64,000 bases of DNA. It comes from Fusarium oxysporum f. sp. lycopersici 4287. Lineage: Eukaryota > Ascomycota > Sordariomycetes > Hypocreales > Nectriaceae. This document shows, piece by piece, positions 25,725 through 37,394 of this stretch. The notes under the pieces are model-generated. The model worked only from the letters and a program-made list of their open reading frames with translations. It was not told the DNA's origin and ran no database searches. Position 1 is the first letter of the stretch; every line of letters starts with the position of its first letter. The DNA is taken from NCBI RefSeq assembly GCF_000149955.1, contig NC_030987.1, forward strand, positions 3,963,190-4,027,189. The letters are read 5' to 3'. The position numbers and the translations under genes are program-made.

Positions 25725-28583
25725 TAGGCTGTGGTAGCTTCCTGGTATGGGTGTTTACACGAAGAAGAATTTATGTTTGATGTAAAGTGATGAAAGAAAA
25801 TTTTAGTTTAATTCATCTTTCTTGTTAGTACTCGCCTGATATGCTTGACAAGACTTTCCAGCAGGAGCAGCCAGCTGGCAGCGAAGCTTCTTTCCGTTAC
25901 AATAAAACTGCAGAAGGAAAGGTACTCGCCCGATCCTGTTATTCGTACTATCCGTCATTGAAACAGATTACTTTTGCCTGAATGCCTACCTAGGTACCTA
26001 TTCTCTCGCGATTTTTAGTATCAACATGATCCCACAAAGTTTCGATCGGCCTTCGCAATAAGCATCTTCAACTGGCGGAAGATCACGTTTGCTCGCAAGG
26101 ATCTTTTACAGTTTCAGGGTCTTTTTTCTTACAGCATCCCTGCGAATTCTACAGCAACAACGTTGTGGTTCGTTGCAACGAGGAGGGGCTGGATCGACAC
26201 TCGTCAAACACGTTGACGGACATGAGTGTTTCGAGTTGTGCTCCGTGCTCCATAAGAGTTTCACTGTCATGCGTTTCATGGCGGTTTCTTGGAAGTTTTA
26301 AGCATGGACCTATTAAATATTGATTGGGAAACAACCGAAAAAGTCGTATTTTGCACCCTGCAGAGAACAGGATGAGCACAGTCAACCAAAAAGTTTCAAT
26401 CGCGAAAACGGGCGTCATGTTCCTAATGACGAGAACATCAACGACCAACGTCAACGAAGTCGTTGAGCCGCGTACTGTGCTAGAGCCAGTACGGCAAGTG
26501 GGAGAGAACGATAACTATTCATACCTTCTAAGTTACTATCACATACTTTCATGCGGCTAAAACCACAAACTTCGGCCAAAGGATTCCGAGCAAATCGGTT
26601 ACCGTTGGTAACTACGAAGGATTCGCGTTCTCAGGCGGCGTTGATGAATTCATCCTTGGTTGTTCCCCCACACATCCGTCGCTTAGGTGGTAGATGCTTG
26701 TCACAAATGGTTTCCTTCCCCTCTGTGCGTTATGGCTGGCTGGCGCGTCAACAACTTTTGCAACCAGGGATATGCTGGATACGTCAGCAGTGGAGTTGAT
26801 CCAACATAGAGATTACCACTTTGAACACGTTTGAACATCCTCCGACGTTGTTTCTTGCTTCAAACTGTCACGTCAAGGACGATCAACTCTTGCTGCAACC
26901 ACCGAGATGTTGATAGCCGAACCAAGCGACATATATCGTGTCAACCTGAACTATTGGATTGGTCGGTTACTCCTCAAATGACTATTGCCGCATGAGAGAG
27001 ATGGCGTCAAGACAACGGCGCCGGCACGGTTAGTGCGATGAGGAGACACCGTTGTCGCTGGTCTAGACTATTCAGCTCTTGGGAACAGATTTCACTGGCC
27101 CCTGACGATCCAGCTGTAAAGGCCGCTACGGAACATGTCGTGTTCAAACCGGGTGCCAAGCAGCGATTTACTATCTGTCCTCTGTATGAAAGTTTGACCT
27201 GTACATCAATGATATCGATATCGCCCGATTGTCAAAAGCTTCAAGCACATGAAGGTTGCAGATGTTAGTTTTAGAGCCAACGCAGGCGGGCTATCAGTGT
27301 GTCCACTCACACCTTGAAGTCATGCCTTACTCGGCTGCGTTATAACTTGCCCCGGAGCCAGGTGAGCCCTTTATTTCAAATTGAACAGCTGGGGCCCAAG
27401 CATGGTCAAGGCAGGATCAAATCAAATTCAATTGACTGGCCGTCGCGTGCTCGTGGAATTTCGATTTCGCATGGGCCAACCTGAACGTTATGAGACTACA
27501 GGGCACCAACGATAAACTAACATGCTCTGGGCCGCTGGTCGTCTCGGGTCCCCGCTTCTAGTCGTTTGTTGCTGGGACCCAAGTGGAGTTGAGGGGCTGA
27601 AGGCTGAAATGCCCCCTGTTGTGTCATTCAACAAAAAGACGAGGCGAGAGACAACGCCTCTGATGAGGTTGGTTACTGACGATTAGCTACATTAGGAGGG
27701 GAAGTGTGAAGCTCTGAACTTGGAACATGACGGTACGACCAAGAGACAAGATATACTTTTTATGATTGGATGAGATGTTGAAGATAAGGCAAAAGAGGGG
27801 TGCATAGGTATCATTATCAAAGTGAAGATACTGTGACGGAACCACAGTACATATGTGCGTTGCAGCAAGTGCACCACTACACCGAATCCTTCTCAAGAGT
27901 CCAGGCCAACGATGATTGATATCGCTCGACGAGATAGCGTATCTTGTCACGCAACCATGACCGACATCAACACCACCACTACCAATGTGCAAACCCGCCT
28001 GGAATCAGCTACTAGTGATTCCACCATCCCGCATCCACGCTAGAGAGAACAAAGCAGACCATTTATCTGTCTAAACTCGCGAGATACAGACACACACGAG
28101 AGAAATAGAGGCACAAAGGCGCCAACCAACGAGTTCAGGGATGAGCCAAGGGCCCAGGGATCCGGCCTCGACGCCGTGACAGCGCCGCACTATGCAAGGA
28201 TCTTAATGCAGAGTGTGTCGCATTCGAAAAAGAAAAAGACGCTACGGCCACCAGAGCGTCGGGTCGTTCCCAAGCCTATTTTTCGACTTGCAGGAGCTGA
28301 CGACCCTACCCTTCTCGAAACTTTGAAATCTCTTCCTCTTCCCCCGGACTCGTCTCGATCTATTTCTCTCTCGTCTCCCTCTTCCTCCCTCGACCTATTG
28401 TTTGTTAAACATAATCACATCTCGACTTTATAATCATACTATTATATTATACCCTTATTGTCTTCCCCAGTCCACTTTGTTTCTGAAGGCTGGCTTCCTT
28501 CTATCATCTTTGACTGCTCTTATCTTATTCTTCCTTTCTACCTCCAGTACCTATCTAGGTAGTCTAATACGCCATATCTCACT
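25725..28583. other. Intergenic DNA, no gene supported
   Basis: About 2.9 kb. The ABCG 3' UTR presumably occupies the first few hundred bases. The last 250 bases are strongly pyrimidine-rich and lead into the GNAT gene. No RNA gene or repeat family was recognised. Confidence 0.5.
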
Positions 28584-29922
28584 ATGGCCACCTACACCAC
28601 CATGGAAGGTCCTCAGCATATTGCTATTCGAGAGCTTGATCTGAGGGCCTGCCACCCAAGCACGGTTGTCGATAGAGTTGGTGCTGTTCCAGTTTTGAAG
28701 ACAAGTGCTGGTAAGTTTCTCTGATTTCTCATCATTTTCTCTTCTTTGTTCTTTCAGGGCCTTGTCCTGCTGTAAGAGCCCCCTGTCGCCCGGTTACTAT
28801 GGCCACCACCAAAGACTACCCTGGTCACAACCTTGAGCACACGACAGTTCGTATAGGCCTGACTTGATGGTCACGAACTCGACGTTCAAGCGCTGGAACT
28901 ATTCATTCTGTAGCTTCAGCAAGCTCTAGACACGATGGATTGTGTTGATATGTTTCCGTCATGAATCATATTCAATATGGCCGGCTTGGGAACAAACCTT
29001 GACGGAACCAAAACGGGTAAACCAAAACACCATGACTAACATCGCAACCATAGCTTTCTTCACATTCCTCCGCGCCAACCTTGTCCTCCACTCGGCAATG
29101 ACTTCAGCCACCAGCACTCCGCAATTTGGTCCATCTGTTCCTTTTTCCTCTTTTGTCCCGCCATCTCCCTCTCCGCTTGCAGCTTCTACGCCATACTTTG
29201 GTCTCGACAACGACGATGACGTCGAGCCGTTGTCCCTCGAGGTTCTCGACAAACCTCAAGACAAGGTTGAGGGTATGCGCCTCGTCGCGGACTCAATTGC
29301 CCAGATGCGCCAAAGAGCCTCTTTGAACCTCGTTTTCCACCCGCTTTGTCTTGCCGGCCTATCAGCAACCTTGGCTGCCATTTACCATTTCGGCGGCGTT
29401 ACTCGTGACTCAGGACTTGGTATGACGGTTTCTTGTGGAGTGATCATGAGCTACCTTATGGGTATTCGTTACTTGGCCAACGGTTATATTTCTTTGGCTG
29501 AACGCTTGCGATGGAACTGGCTACGTGCTAATGACGGAGAGGAGGATACCCTGCTGGCTGCTCGATTGAACCAAGACATCATCGGAACCCTCGTTCTACG
29601 CCTTGAGCCCAACCCGACTTCTAGCCACAGACGCAGACGATCGCTTTCTCTACGAGGAGGCAAGGGTGTCATTCGCGCGTGGACCACCAACCTCAACTAC
29701 CGTGGAAAGGGCGTTGGAAAGGATCTCCTCCAGGAGGCTGTCCGTGTTACCAAGGAACGTTGTGGAAAGGATGCTGAAGTTGGGTTCGCTCAAGAGCACG
29801 CCAACAGCGCCATGTTACTGCCCGGCATCTTCAACGCCCCCTTCCGACGTGACGAGGTCCGAGCTACCAGGGCTTTGGATGGTATCTTGTCCAACTGGGA
29901 CTTTGTTAAGAAGAGGAGGTAA
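28584..29922 (+). CDS. Membrane-associated GNAT-like N-acetyltransferase
   Basis: Exon 1 is 28584-28710 (MATYTTMEGPQHIAIRELDL...). A GTAAGT donor at 28711 and a CATAG acceptor at 29053 join it to 29054-29922, keeping frame (GCT G|CT TTC) and giving 331 aa. The ATG at 28942 lies inside this 343-nt intron and is not the start. The C-terminal part has a GNAT acetyl-CoA loop (NYRGKGVGKDLL) and a following EVGFAQEHANSAMLL strand-helix. Two hydrophobic segments (LVFHPLCLAGLSATLAAIYHF and GLGMTVSCGVIMSYLMGI) are inserted in the middle, as in the Nat8-like layout, so the enzyme is probably membrane-bound. The acceptor substrate is unknown. Confidence 0.78.
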
Positions 29923-30587
29923 ATGAGTTGAGTTGGTCAACCATTGCTTCACATGTTCAAAGGACGAGGAACATATATCGACGAGTTGGTCATCAACAGG
30001 ACGCGATTATACGAGATGACGATGATGAGATGAGGAGGAATGGGAGACGACAAGGAGAAGATTTGAAGAATGCTTTGAACGAATACCCCGGAAGACGATA
30101 CAATCGACGGAAAGAAGTTACAACCACTAAACAACTACAAAGATACCACTAGAAGAGGGGATATGCTAGAGTATAGACTCTGGGTCAGTCAGGGGAGACG
30201 AGATGCTACTGGAGGAAGCATGTAATGGTTGGAGGAGCGACTCTCTCTTTCTTTTTTTCTTATTTCTTTCTTTTTTTGATACCGTACCTACTCGTACTGT
30301 CACTTGAGATACCCCAGATCATACCATATTCCTTTCGTTTACAGAAGTTCATAATTTATCAGGTTATGGCACAGCTCATGATCAATATCAATCAATCTTT
30401 CGATTCTCCTAAACAGGATATGCGTTTTCCCGTACGCCAGTTTTTCTGTTTCCCTATCCTTCCACAAATGCTCATGGTATTAAACACGCAACCTGGACCA
30501 ACATGCTGATAAACAATGCGTGAAAATGACGCCTAACACCGCTCATATCAAATGAAAGACACGTAAAAGCCGATTTCGCAGAACGAT
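29923..30587. other. Convergent 3' region between the GNAT gene and the H4 variant
   Basis: The two genes point at each other. The segment holds their 3' UTRs, purine-rich near 30000-30150 and T-rich near 30245-30280. No further gene was seen. Confidence 0.6.
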
Positions 30588-31311
30588 CTAGCTTTGCATC
30601 TTAGATTTATTTTGACCATCATAGGTGTCCGGATCAAACCCGTAGATGGGTCTACCGAAACGGGAGAGGCTGTGAATGACCTGTTCGTATGTCAGTCAGT
30701 GCTCTTTAGCAGTGGCAGCCAGTGGAAGAAACTCACATCATGGACTGTGACAGTCTTAGCGTTTCGGTACTCAACGTAGATAACGCACATCTGGAGGATC
30801 TGATAACGGCGTTAGTATAGATCAAATGAAGCAGTGTACACATATTACATACCGCTTCAAGACGCGATTTGAGCGCAGCTCGGACCTCATCGTAGATTCC
30901 AGCTGAAATACGCTTGACACCTCCTCGGCGTGCTAGACGTCTATGTTTCACTGTGTCAGTATCGATGCTGATATGTCTCAGGTAGATGGAGGTGAATATA
31001 AGTTTACTAACCGGATAGCGGACTTAGCTAAATCGTCTTGTTAGCAGTGATCCTTAGTGGGGAATGAGTGCATAACTTACTGACTCCAGTAATCGAATCT
31101 CGAAGGATCTTTCTATTAGATTGTTAGCATGTAATTCCACTGTCTTAGTTTAGCTTTGGTATTAACTTTACCGATGTCGACGACCTCCTAGGACTGTCTT
31201 CCCTGAAGCCCCACGGTGAACTTGACCTTTCTTTTGGAAAGGAACAACCTTTCCGCCAGTGAAGGTCGGTCGTGAACCCGAAGGCCCGCCGCGTGTAGGA
31301 ACGGTTGGCAT
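30588..31311 (-). CDS. Divergent histone H4 variant (H4v)
   Basis: Six short exons on the minus strand: 31311-31172, 31112-31081, 31027-31012, 30940-30853, 30799-30737 and 30680-30588. All introns are GT-AG (53-71 nt), phases agree at every junction, and the total is 432 nt (143 aa). The core is plainly H4: HRKILRDSITGVTKSAIRR, LARRGGVKRISAGIYDEVR, then NAKTVTVHDVIHSLSRFGRP and YGF. Canonical H4 is 103 aa; this one has about 27 extra N-terminal residues and a tail of about 13 residues after YGF. The K5/K8/K12 tail pattern is lost and K16 is Arg (GGRRHRK), while K20, K31, K44, K59 and K79 are kept; K77 is Asn and K91 is Ser. Ordinary fungal H4 genes have about two introns. An H4 variant gene (hH4v) is known in Neurospora; this is probably its counterpart. 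Its role is unknown. Confidence 0.9.
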
Positions 31312-32233
31312 CTCTTGGAGGTTTGCTAGTCGAGTTGAGGGTTAAATGACGAACGTAACCCAGATGAATATAGGATTAGGATTTAAAAATACCTGATTGC
31401 GTGTATCTCTTCGGTGAATTTTTGAAGGAATAATTAATTCTTAGATTCGCGTGATCTCTCTGTTGTTGGTTGGAGGGGAACTCGTGTTGTTCAGCTGCTT
31501 TATATCATCTTTGCTGCAGCACGTGACTGTCACAGTTAATCACTGGCAATCACTGTCAGGAGATTCAACGACAGGTAACACAGGAATCCTAAGGGCAAAG
31601 GAATTAACTTACCGAGGGAGAAACCATAGATACAGGTGAATAAATAGGCGGCCCGAGTTACCACGATAATGGATTCAACGGCTTGGGGTCATCACATTCT
31701 ACGCCATGCTTCACAAGCTATGCTATCGATATCATATCAGATAAGTGATGAATCAAAGCCAGGGTCTATTTTCCATTGCGAGAGCAGCCAAACTTTTGAT
31801 AACTACCATATTCTCCGTCTCCTCTTGCACTTGCACTTGCACTTGCACTTGTACCCGAGAAGCCCCACACTCCTAAGACTGAATCCTCGTACCGTGTATC
31901 CGTATACCGAGTTTCGCATTCGCATTCATCGTCCCATTAAAACATTTGTATGCTCCTCAATCATCTCTTACACTTCGAAACAAAGAGGCCAAAACGCCTA
32001 GAATCCTCGCTGCCCTTGCCGCTAGGAGGTATATCATGAAAGAAAAGCGAGGGCGACGGACGCCTCGCACAGGGGGTATAAATCAAGATGAGTCGTAATT
32101 GATGCCAAGACACCGAGCAATGAATCTGACAGTAGCGTTGGGTCAATGACAAATGAAGCGTCAGTTTAAGCGACTGACGCAGATATCAAGTTCATTTCGT
32201 TACTAGTCGGAGACGCTTACAACATCACTCTTC
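31312..32233. other. Upstream region of the H4 variant and 3' side of areB
   Basis: No gene supported. It contains a TTGCAC hexamer repeat at 31824-31847 and pyrimidine-rich DNA. The open frame at 31669-32001 lacks any recognised motif. Confidence 0.5.
31824..31847 (+). repeat. TTGCAC hexanucleotide repeat, four units
   Basis: Four exact tandem units followed by TTGTACCC. Simple repeat with no known function here. Confidence 0.9.
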
Positions 32234-34362
32234 TCATGTAGCTGCAGTAGCGGGCGCGGGAGTTTCTGTCCCCTCGGTAGCCTCAGGAGAGGTGTCGGCG
32301 GTAGCAGCGGCATCAGCCGCCTCAGCTGCTTCAGGCGCGCCAGGTTCCTCAGATGCACCAGGTGCGTCAGGGATCTCAACATCCTGCGTTTTCGTTGTTT
32401 CTTCTGTGGCCGCAGGTTGGGAAACATCATCAATTACGGGCATGTTAGGATCAATCGGAACGTCCGCAGCCTCGATCTCATCCTCGGTTTTGGGAACAGA
32501 ACCTTCTTTTGAACTCTCAGGATGTTGTGGCAACTCAGTTGGCTCAGGAGCATCCACGACAGGGGCAGATTCGACAGCCTCGCTCGGTCTAGAGGCTTCC
32601 GAAGCCAGCAATGCTTCAGCAGCCGCCTCAATATCTGCTTCTGCTTGTGTCTTTGTGGGCTCTTCAATGGTACGTGGTCTCTTGGCGGGTCTCTCTCCAG
32701 GGGCCGAGTTGGCTTCTTGGAAAGCTTGAAGCTCGAGTTCAAGTTCATCTAGGCGTCGCTTGAGGCTACTCTCTCGCCGGTGGCTATCCTCAAGCTGCCG
32801 GCGCAGCTGAGCCTCGCTCTCCTGTGTTTGCTCCAGTTGAGAGCGCAACTGGTTTAACTGCTGTCCGCTTCTAACGACAGCTTCTTGTTGCTCGAGTTGG
32901 CTGAGACGGCCTCGGAAAAGCTCAATGATCACTTCGAGTTCGCTGACCCGCGTCTTCAGGCTTGAGTTGTGCGCAATAAGTTGCTCATGCGTCTGTGGCG
33001 CGTCCATTTTGCGATCCCCATTCGTGGGAGATGACGCGCGGCCTTCCCCTGTTGCGACAAAGCCGGTCTGGTAAGGGTCGTCGACCATGAACTGGGATAG
33101 GCCATGCGCGTACATAGAGGGAGTACCGGTGCGGGAGATTGGTGAGTCGGCTCCGTCATGGCCGTTCGATCTCTGGGACGCTCGTCGCGCGGCTTGAGCA
33201 GCATGTGCGGCGGCAGCAGCAGCCTGTCCGGTCGTGTCGAATCCATTTGCATCGGTCGTAGGGAATCCTTGCGCAGCTGCTTGTTGCTGCTGTTGTTGTT
33301 GCTAGTTCGCGTTAGCAATGCGCAATGCCTCTGAGCGCATTGGACTAACCTTTTTCTTATTCGCCAAGTCAGGGCGCATTGTCTTGACTCGATTGCGACT
33401 CTTGATCACGTCTGTCTTGAGCGAAATTGGCCGGGGTCTACCATGCAGCTTGAGGAACAAGCCACAGGCATTGCACAGAACCGAGCCAAATTCGTCGCGA
33501 CGCCATAATGGCGTTGTAGAGGTACTGCAATTTTGGCAGGTAGGCTGCGTTGATCCGTTAGTTGCCATCATGGTGCCGGTTGTTGAGTGTAAAGTGAGTA
33601 CAGTGCAATGCAATGCGAAAGCGGGAGGGAGAGCGATGATTATTATCTCGGCCACGATAAGAGGATGGAGTAAAATTCTTTGGCTGCATCGTAACTGGCT
33701 GCGCTTGATAAGCCAGATAAGCCCAAGACCCATCGACCATCCCACAAGTGCTTAGTGTGGCAAGGGTTGGAGATAAGACACGTGATTGTATCGATCAGCG
33801 GCGATAAGGCCAGGTCAACTGAACTGGCGCCGCAAAAAACGTGACAGGATGCATCCGCTCTCGAGAGATAAGATTGCAGGAAATGACATATGTCGGCCGT
33901 AGACCCAGCATATAAAGTGCAACGGGGGAAGTGCTGATAAGATTGTGATAATGAAATATGGTCGCGACTTACCATTGTACTTCCAGATCCCCCACTCGTA
34001 GCGGCAGGAGATGCAGTGGCATACATTGCGGGCGACGGAGCGGCCGATGCTCTGCAGACAGGGGTTAGTTAACAATCTTTTTTTTTTTTTTTGGTAATGG
34101 AGGTGTCGGAGGGTTTTGTTTGATGGAGGCTCGAGCTCGAGTCGGCGGTATCGCGCATTCATTGTCACGAATGACGAACAGTTCTTGGGTTATCGTACCT
34201 TAGTTGAGATGTTGCTTCTGTAGCCGCGTTGGCAGCAGCAAGAGCCGAAATGCCTGGTAATACGTGTGGTAATGAAGCTGATGCAGAAGTCGAAGTAGAA
34301 TCTGGTCGAGAAATAGGATCAAGTCCTGTCTGCTGCAGAAGTTGCGCCCCGTCCTCCTCCAT
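32234..34362 (-). CDS. areB: GATA-type transcription factor AreB (NreB/Asd4-like), nitrogen regulation
   Basis: Four exons on the minus strand: 34362-34199, 34051-33973, 33544-33350 and 33301-32234; phases agree, 501 aa. It binds GATA sites and acts with or against AreA in nitrogen and secondary-metabolism control. The single zinc finger is C-X2-C-X17-C-X2-C (CQNC ... CNAC) with PLWRRDEFG, followed by [22 protein letters not shown]. Then come a Gln/Ala run, a coiled coil of about 110 residues (from [20 protein letters not shown] to [11 protein letters not shown]), and an acidic Ala/Pro/Glu tail. The zinc finger plus C-terminal leucine-zipper layout is diagnostic for this subfamily. The third-exon acceptor (CTAAC branch, GATCAACGCAG) is strong, yet an in-frame ATGATG lies just upstream in the long second intron, so a shorter form starting there is likely. 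I recall that F. fujikuroi areB makes several transcripts, which fits. Confidence 0.93.
33656..33941. promoter_or_regulatory. Cluster of seven GATAAG sites in areB intron 2
   Basis: GATAAG occurs at 33656, 33707, 33716, 33772, 33803, 33867 and 33936, all on the plus strand, within 286 bp of the 428-nt second intron. Chance would give about 0.07 per strand. HGATAR is the binding sequence of fungal nitrogen GATA factors, so this is probably an internal promoter or enhancer controlled by AreA/AreB and driving the short transcript that begins at the ATGATG around 33569. Confidence 0.6.
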
Positions 34363-34639
34363 GGTGACAATTGCCTGCAAAACGATACAGGGCTGAGGCA
34401 AGGTAGGGTAGGGTAATCGATAGGGAGAAGCGCGCGGGATGTTATCGATAATGCTCGATAAAGATTGTGAAGATGGTGGTTGCTCGGCAGTTCTGACTGA
34501 CGCGCAAGTGCAAGTGTCGATGACTTTGAGGCGCAATGAGGCGCAATGAGTCTGTGGTAATCGCGAGGTTATAATTCGTGATTTGGTGTAAAGTCGGAAG
34601 ATACAAGGTAACGTTTTGGGCTGGGCTGATGAGGAAAGA

Positions 34640-34862
34640 GATAAGTTTGAGATTGGATTGGAAGGTTGCGATCAGAAGTCAAATCAAGTCCAGTGACCGA
34701 GCGCGTCGCGCACTGAAGTCCCAGTGTCGCTGCAGTAGATGACGGGCCGAAGGGTTTTAGACTGCAGGTAATAACTAAAGACGCCTTCTGATTGGTCGCT
34801 TTGCAATGCCTGGGAATTTTACTTTATTCTTTGTTGCCCCTGTCGGGGAGGGATAAGATAAG
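34640..34862 (+). promoter_or_regulatory. GATAAG sites upstream of areB
   Basis: GATAAG at 34640, and a touching pair at 34852 and 34857, within about 500 bp upstream of the areB start. Consistent with GATA-factor control of the main promoter; inferred from motif only. Confidence 0.4.
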
Positions 34863-34978
34863 GTAAACTTTAGCATTTCGTATTTATGTTCATATACCCG
34901 AAACTATTGAGTAGATCCGAGATAATCGAGTACGATGTTGTTGATACTGGTTAACTTGGATCCTATATCTTATTGTTA

Positions 34979-34997
34979 AATATATATATATATATAT
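34979..34997. repeat. TA dinucleotide repeat
   Basis: Short (TA)n run in AT-rich intergenic DNA between areB and Svf1. Confidence 0.85.
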
Positions 34998-35975
34998 GCC
35001 TTAGGTCATAGTTTATAAAAGGAGCACGGAGTTTAGACTACTATTTGCAAAGTTTTATTTCGTATGATAAAAATCTATACCTCTTGAATGTTTTCGACAA
35101 TTCATTACTATCTGACATTTGCATTCAGTCAATTCCTTAGCGACATCATTCGTTGTGGTCCTGTGTTTGAGGACATTCATCGTTACCTCATCACGACAAC
35201 AGAGATACCGCCAAGTTGATCATCGCAAGGCAACTATGTTATAACGTGTAATTAGAAAATATGAAACCATATGTCTAGTTAAAATGGACAATTCATTAGC
35301 AATTTTCGCTTGTCATGACTCCTGGAAATTCCAAGGAGTATCTCTAGGGTAAGTTCAACATCATGGGACCATTTGGGCATGATTTTGAGATGAGATTACC
35401 AGCCCAGCCCGGCGCTGATTTACAATAAGTGGATGCCGGAAGCTACGGGAATTACATTAGCATATTAGTTTCTTCAACACTAAATAAGCAGTTTACTCCT
35501 ATTCGATGACATGCGTGGCGCAAGACTGCACATATTCATGTTTCTCAACATGCTGTAAGGAGGATATTCTACAGCATTGTAACATGCATATAAGACACTG
35601 TACTCTAATATAAAAACTGTAAAGGATAGACGCGTCTTGGTACGCGTTTATGCTCAACACACGTCATTCCCCACATCATCGATTTTGACACCAGCCACAA
35701 TATCCTTGAAGTACCCCTCCATCACCCAGGGGAAAATCAAGCGGGTGCCGCCACAGAAAAGCAGGCCCAGCGGTGTGAAAGTGACATCGATATTTGGGAC
35801 TGCAGCTCTAGTATCCAATCCATGCCGTAGCCAGCCTTGGGTTAATTAACGACGTCCCCAGCATTTCCTCCATTTCTCGACCCATCATCCCATCAACCTC
35901 ATTCGAAGCAGAACCCTACTTTCTGTTTCTCTCTCCCTCTTACACATACAAACACACCCTCATATAAAACTCATC

Positions 35976-37394
35976 ATGTTCAACTGGGCCAAGCAACAGT
36001 ACGTTCTAAACTCTCCCCTCAGATCCTTTTCGACCCCACCATGAGATGGACCCTGGAGAGCTTCATGTAAAAATACTGACCGCTATAGACTGGCCAATGT
36101 CGCCGGCACCCAGGAGCCTATCTACGGCCCCTCTGCCATCAAGTCTGTCGCTACAGAGGCCGAGAAGACTCCCTACACCGAGATCTCTCGAAATGACCTG
36201 AAGTGGCAGGCTATGGACTCTACTTCTGTTGAGACACACACCTTTTACATCTTTGGCGACAACGGTTACATCGCCCTTGCTCAGCTCATCTATAGTAACG
36301 TAGCGTATGTTCCGAGTTTCTAGTATCACATGGCTCTGCTAATACCTTCAAAGTGGCATCCGAACAACCTGCCAGTTCAACGCAAAGGTCTTCAGCTCAG
36401 ACCCTTCCAAGCCCCACCTCTGGGCCTCTACACCCCTCAACAACCACGACTTCAACGAGGACAAGACGAGTTTCTACGCCGATGACTGCGCGATCGAGCT
36501 GTCCGAGGATGGCACCTACTACACCATCAAGAGCATGAACGACCCCGNNNNNNNNNNNNNNNNNNNNNNNNNNNNNNNNNNNNNNNNNNNNNNNNNNNNN
36601 NNNNNNNNNNNNNNNNNNNNNNNNNNNNNNNNNNNNNNNNNNNNNNNNNNNACCTGGTTTCCAAGCCGGAACCACAGGAACAACTCTGTACGGCACCGAC
36701 CTCGAGAACCCATGGGGATCTATGCGACACGCCTTCTGGCCTCGCTGTGTTTCTGAGGGTACCATCACCACAAAGGACGGCCCCATGGATTTCAAGGGCA
36801 AGGCTTTCTTCGCTTACGCTCTGCAGGGCATGAAGCCGCACCACGCTGCATCTCGATGGAACTTTCTTAACTTTCAGGGTCCCACCTATTCAGCTGTCCT
36901 GATGGAGTTCACCAGCACTCCCTCGTACGGCTCTACCCTCGTCAACGTGGGTGGTATCGTCAAGGATGGCGAGATTGTCATCGGCGGCGTCGACAACACG
37001 GCCACACACACTCAAGTCAAGAAGGATTCGGAGAATGACTGGCCTGAACCGAGCGACGCCAAATACACCTGGGCCGGAAAGACCAAGGATGGAAAAGCCG
37101 TCGAGGCCTCGGTCGAGGGATCTCTCGGAGAGAGGGTTGATCGAGTTGACGTCATGGCCGAAGTCCCCGGCTTCGTCAAGACCATTGTCGCAGCTGCAGC
37201 TGGCACAAAGCCATACATCTATCAGGTACAGTTTATTTCTTTCTTTAATTTCCGAGAGACTGGTTTGAACTTAACCCCCTTGCTGACTATAAAATCTATA
37301 GTACCATCCCAAGCTCTCCCTGAAGATGAAGATTGGAGATGAGGAGATCGTCGAGGAGGGCACCATCTTTACCGAAGCTACTTTCATCTCATGA
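35976..37394 (+). CDS. svf1: Svf1 family survival/ceramide-transfer protein (interrupted by an assembly gap)
   Basis: Four exons: 35976-35998, 36089-36304, 36354-37225 (containing 104 N) and 37302-37394. Svf1 is a lipocalin-like two-barrel protein needed for survival under oxidative stress in yeast and reported to move ceramides between ER and Golgi. The N-terminus ([14 protein letters not shown]) matches the membrane-binding amphipathic helix of the family. Recognisable parts are [46 protein letters not shown] and the C-terminal EATFIS. The gap falls between SMNDP and PGFQAGTTG, inside the first barrel. Total coding length with the stated N count (1204 nt) is not a multiple of three, so the gap size is only an estimate. 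True length is about 400 aa. Confidence 0.9.
36548..36651. other. Assembly gap (104 N) inside Svf1
   Basis: Run of N. The reading frames on either side belong to one protein but are out of register by the stated length, so the real gap differs from 104 by 2 mod 3 (for example 103 or 106). Confidence 0.95.

Larger units (their letters stand above)
34363..35975. other. Divergent intergenic region between areB and Svf1
   Basis: About 1.6 kb serving both promoters. It is AT-rich in the middle, with a TA dinucleotide run at about 34979-34997. No coding sequence was recognised. Confidence 0.55.

Noticed and set aside
28942..29053. Start of the GNAT gene at ATG 28942
   Set aside because: Lies inside a well-supported intron; exon 28584-28710 splices in frame to 29054 and gives a better N-terminus.
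31669..32001. 110-codon open frame containing the TTGCAC repeat
   Set aside because: Its middle is the translated hexamer repeat (LHLHLHL); no other coding evidence.
32292..32729. Ala/Ser-rich open frame antisense to areB
   Set aside because: Shadow of the biased Ala/Glu/Pro codons in the areB tail.
33560..33745. Coding extension upstream of the ATGATG in areB intron 2
   Set aside because: The frame is open but has no good acceptor and no protein-like pattern; the CTAAC-GATCAACGCAG acceptor at 33545 joins exon 2 in phase instead.
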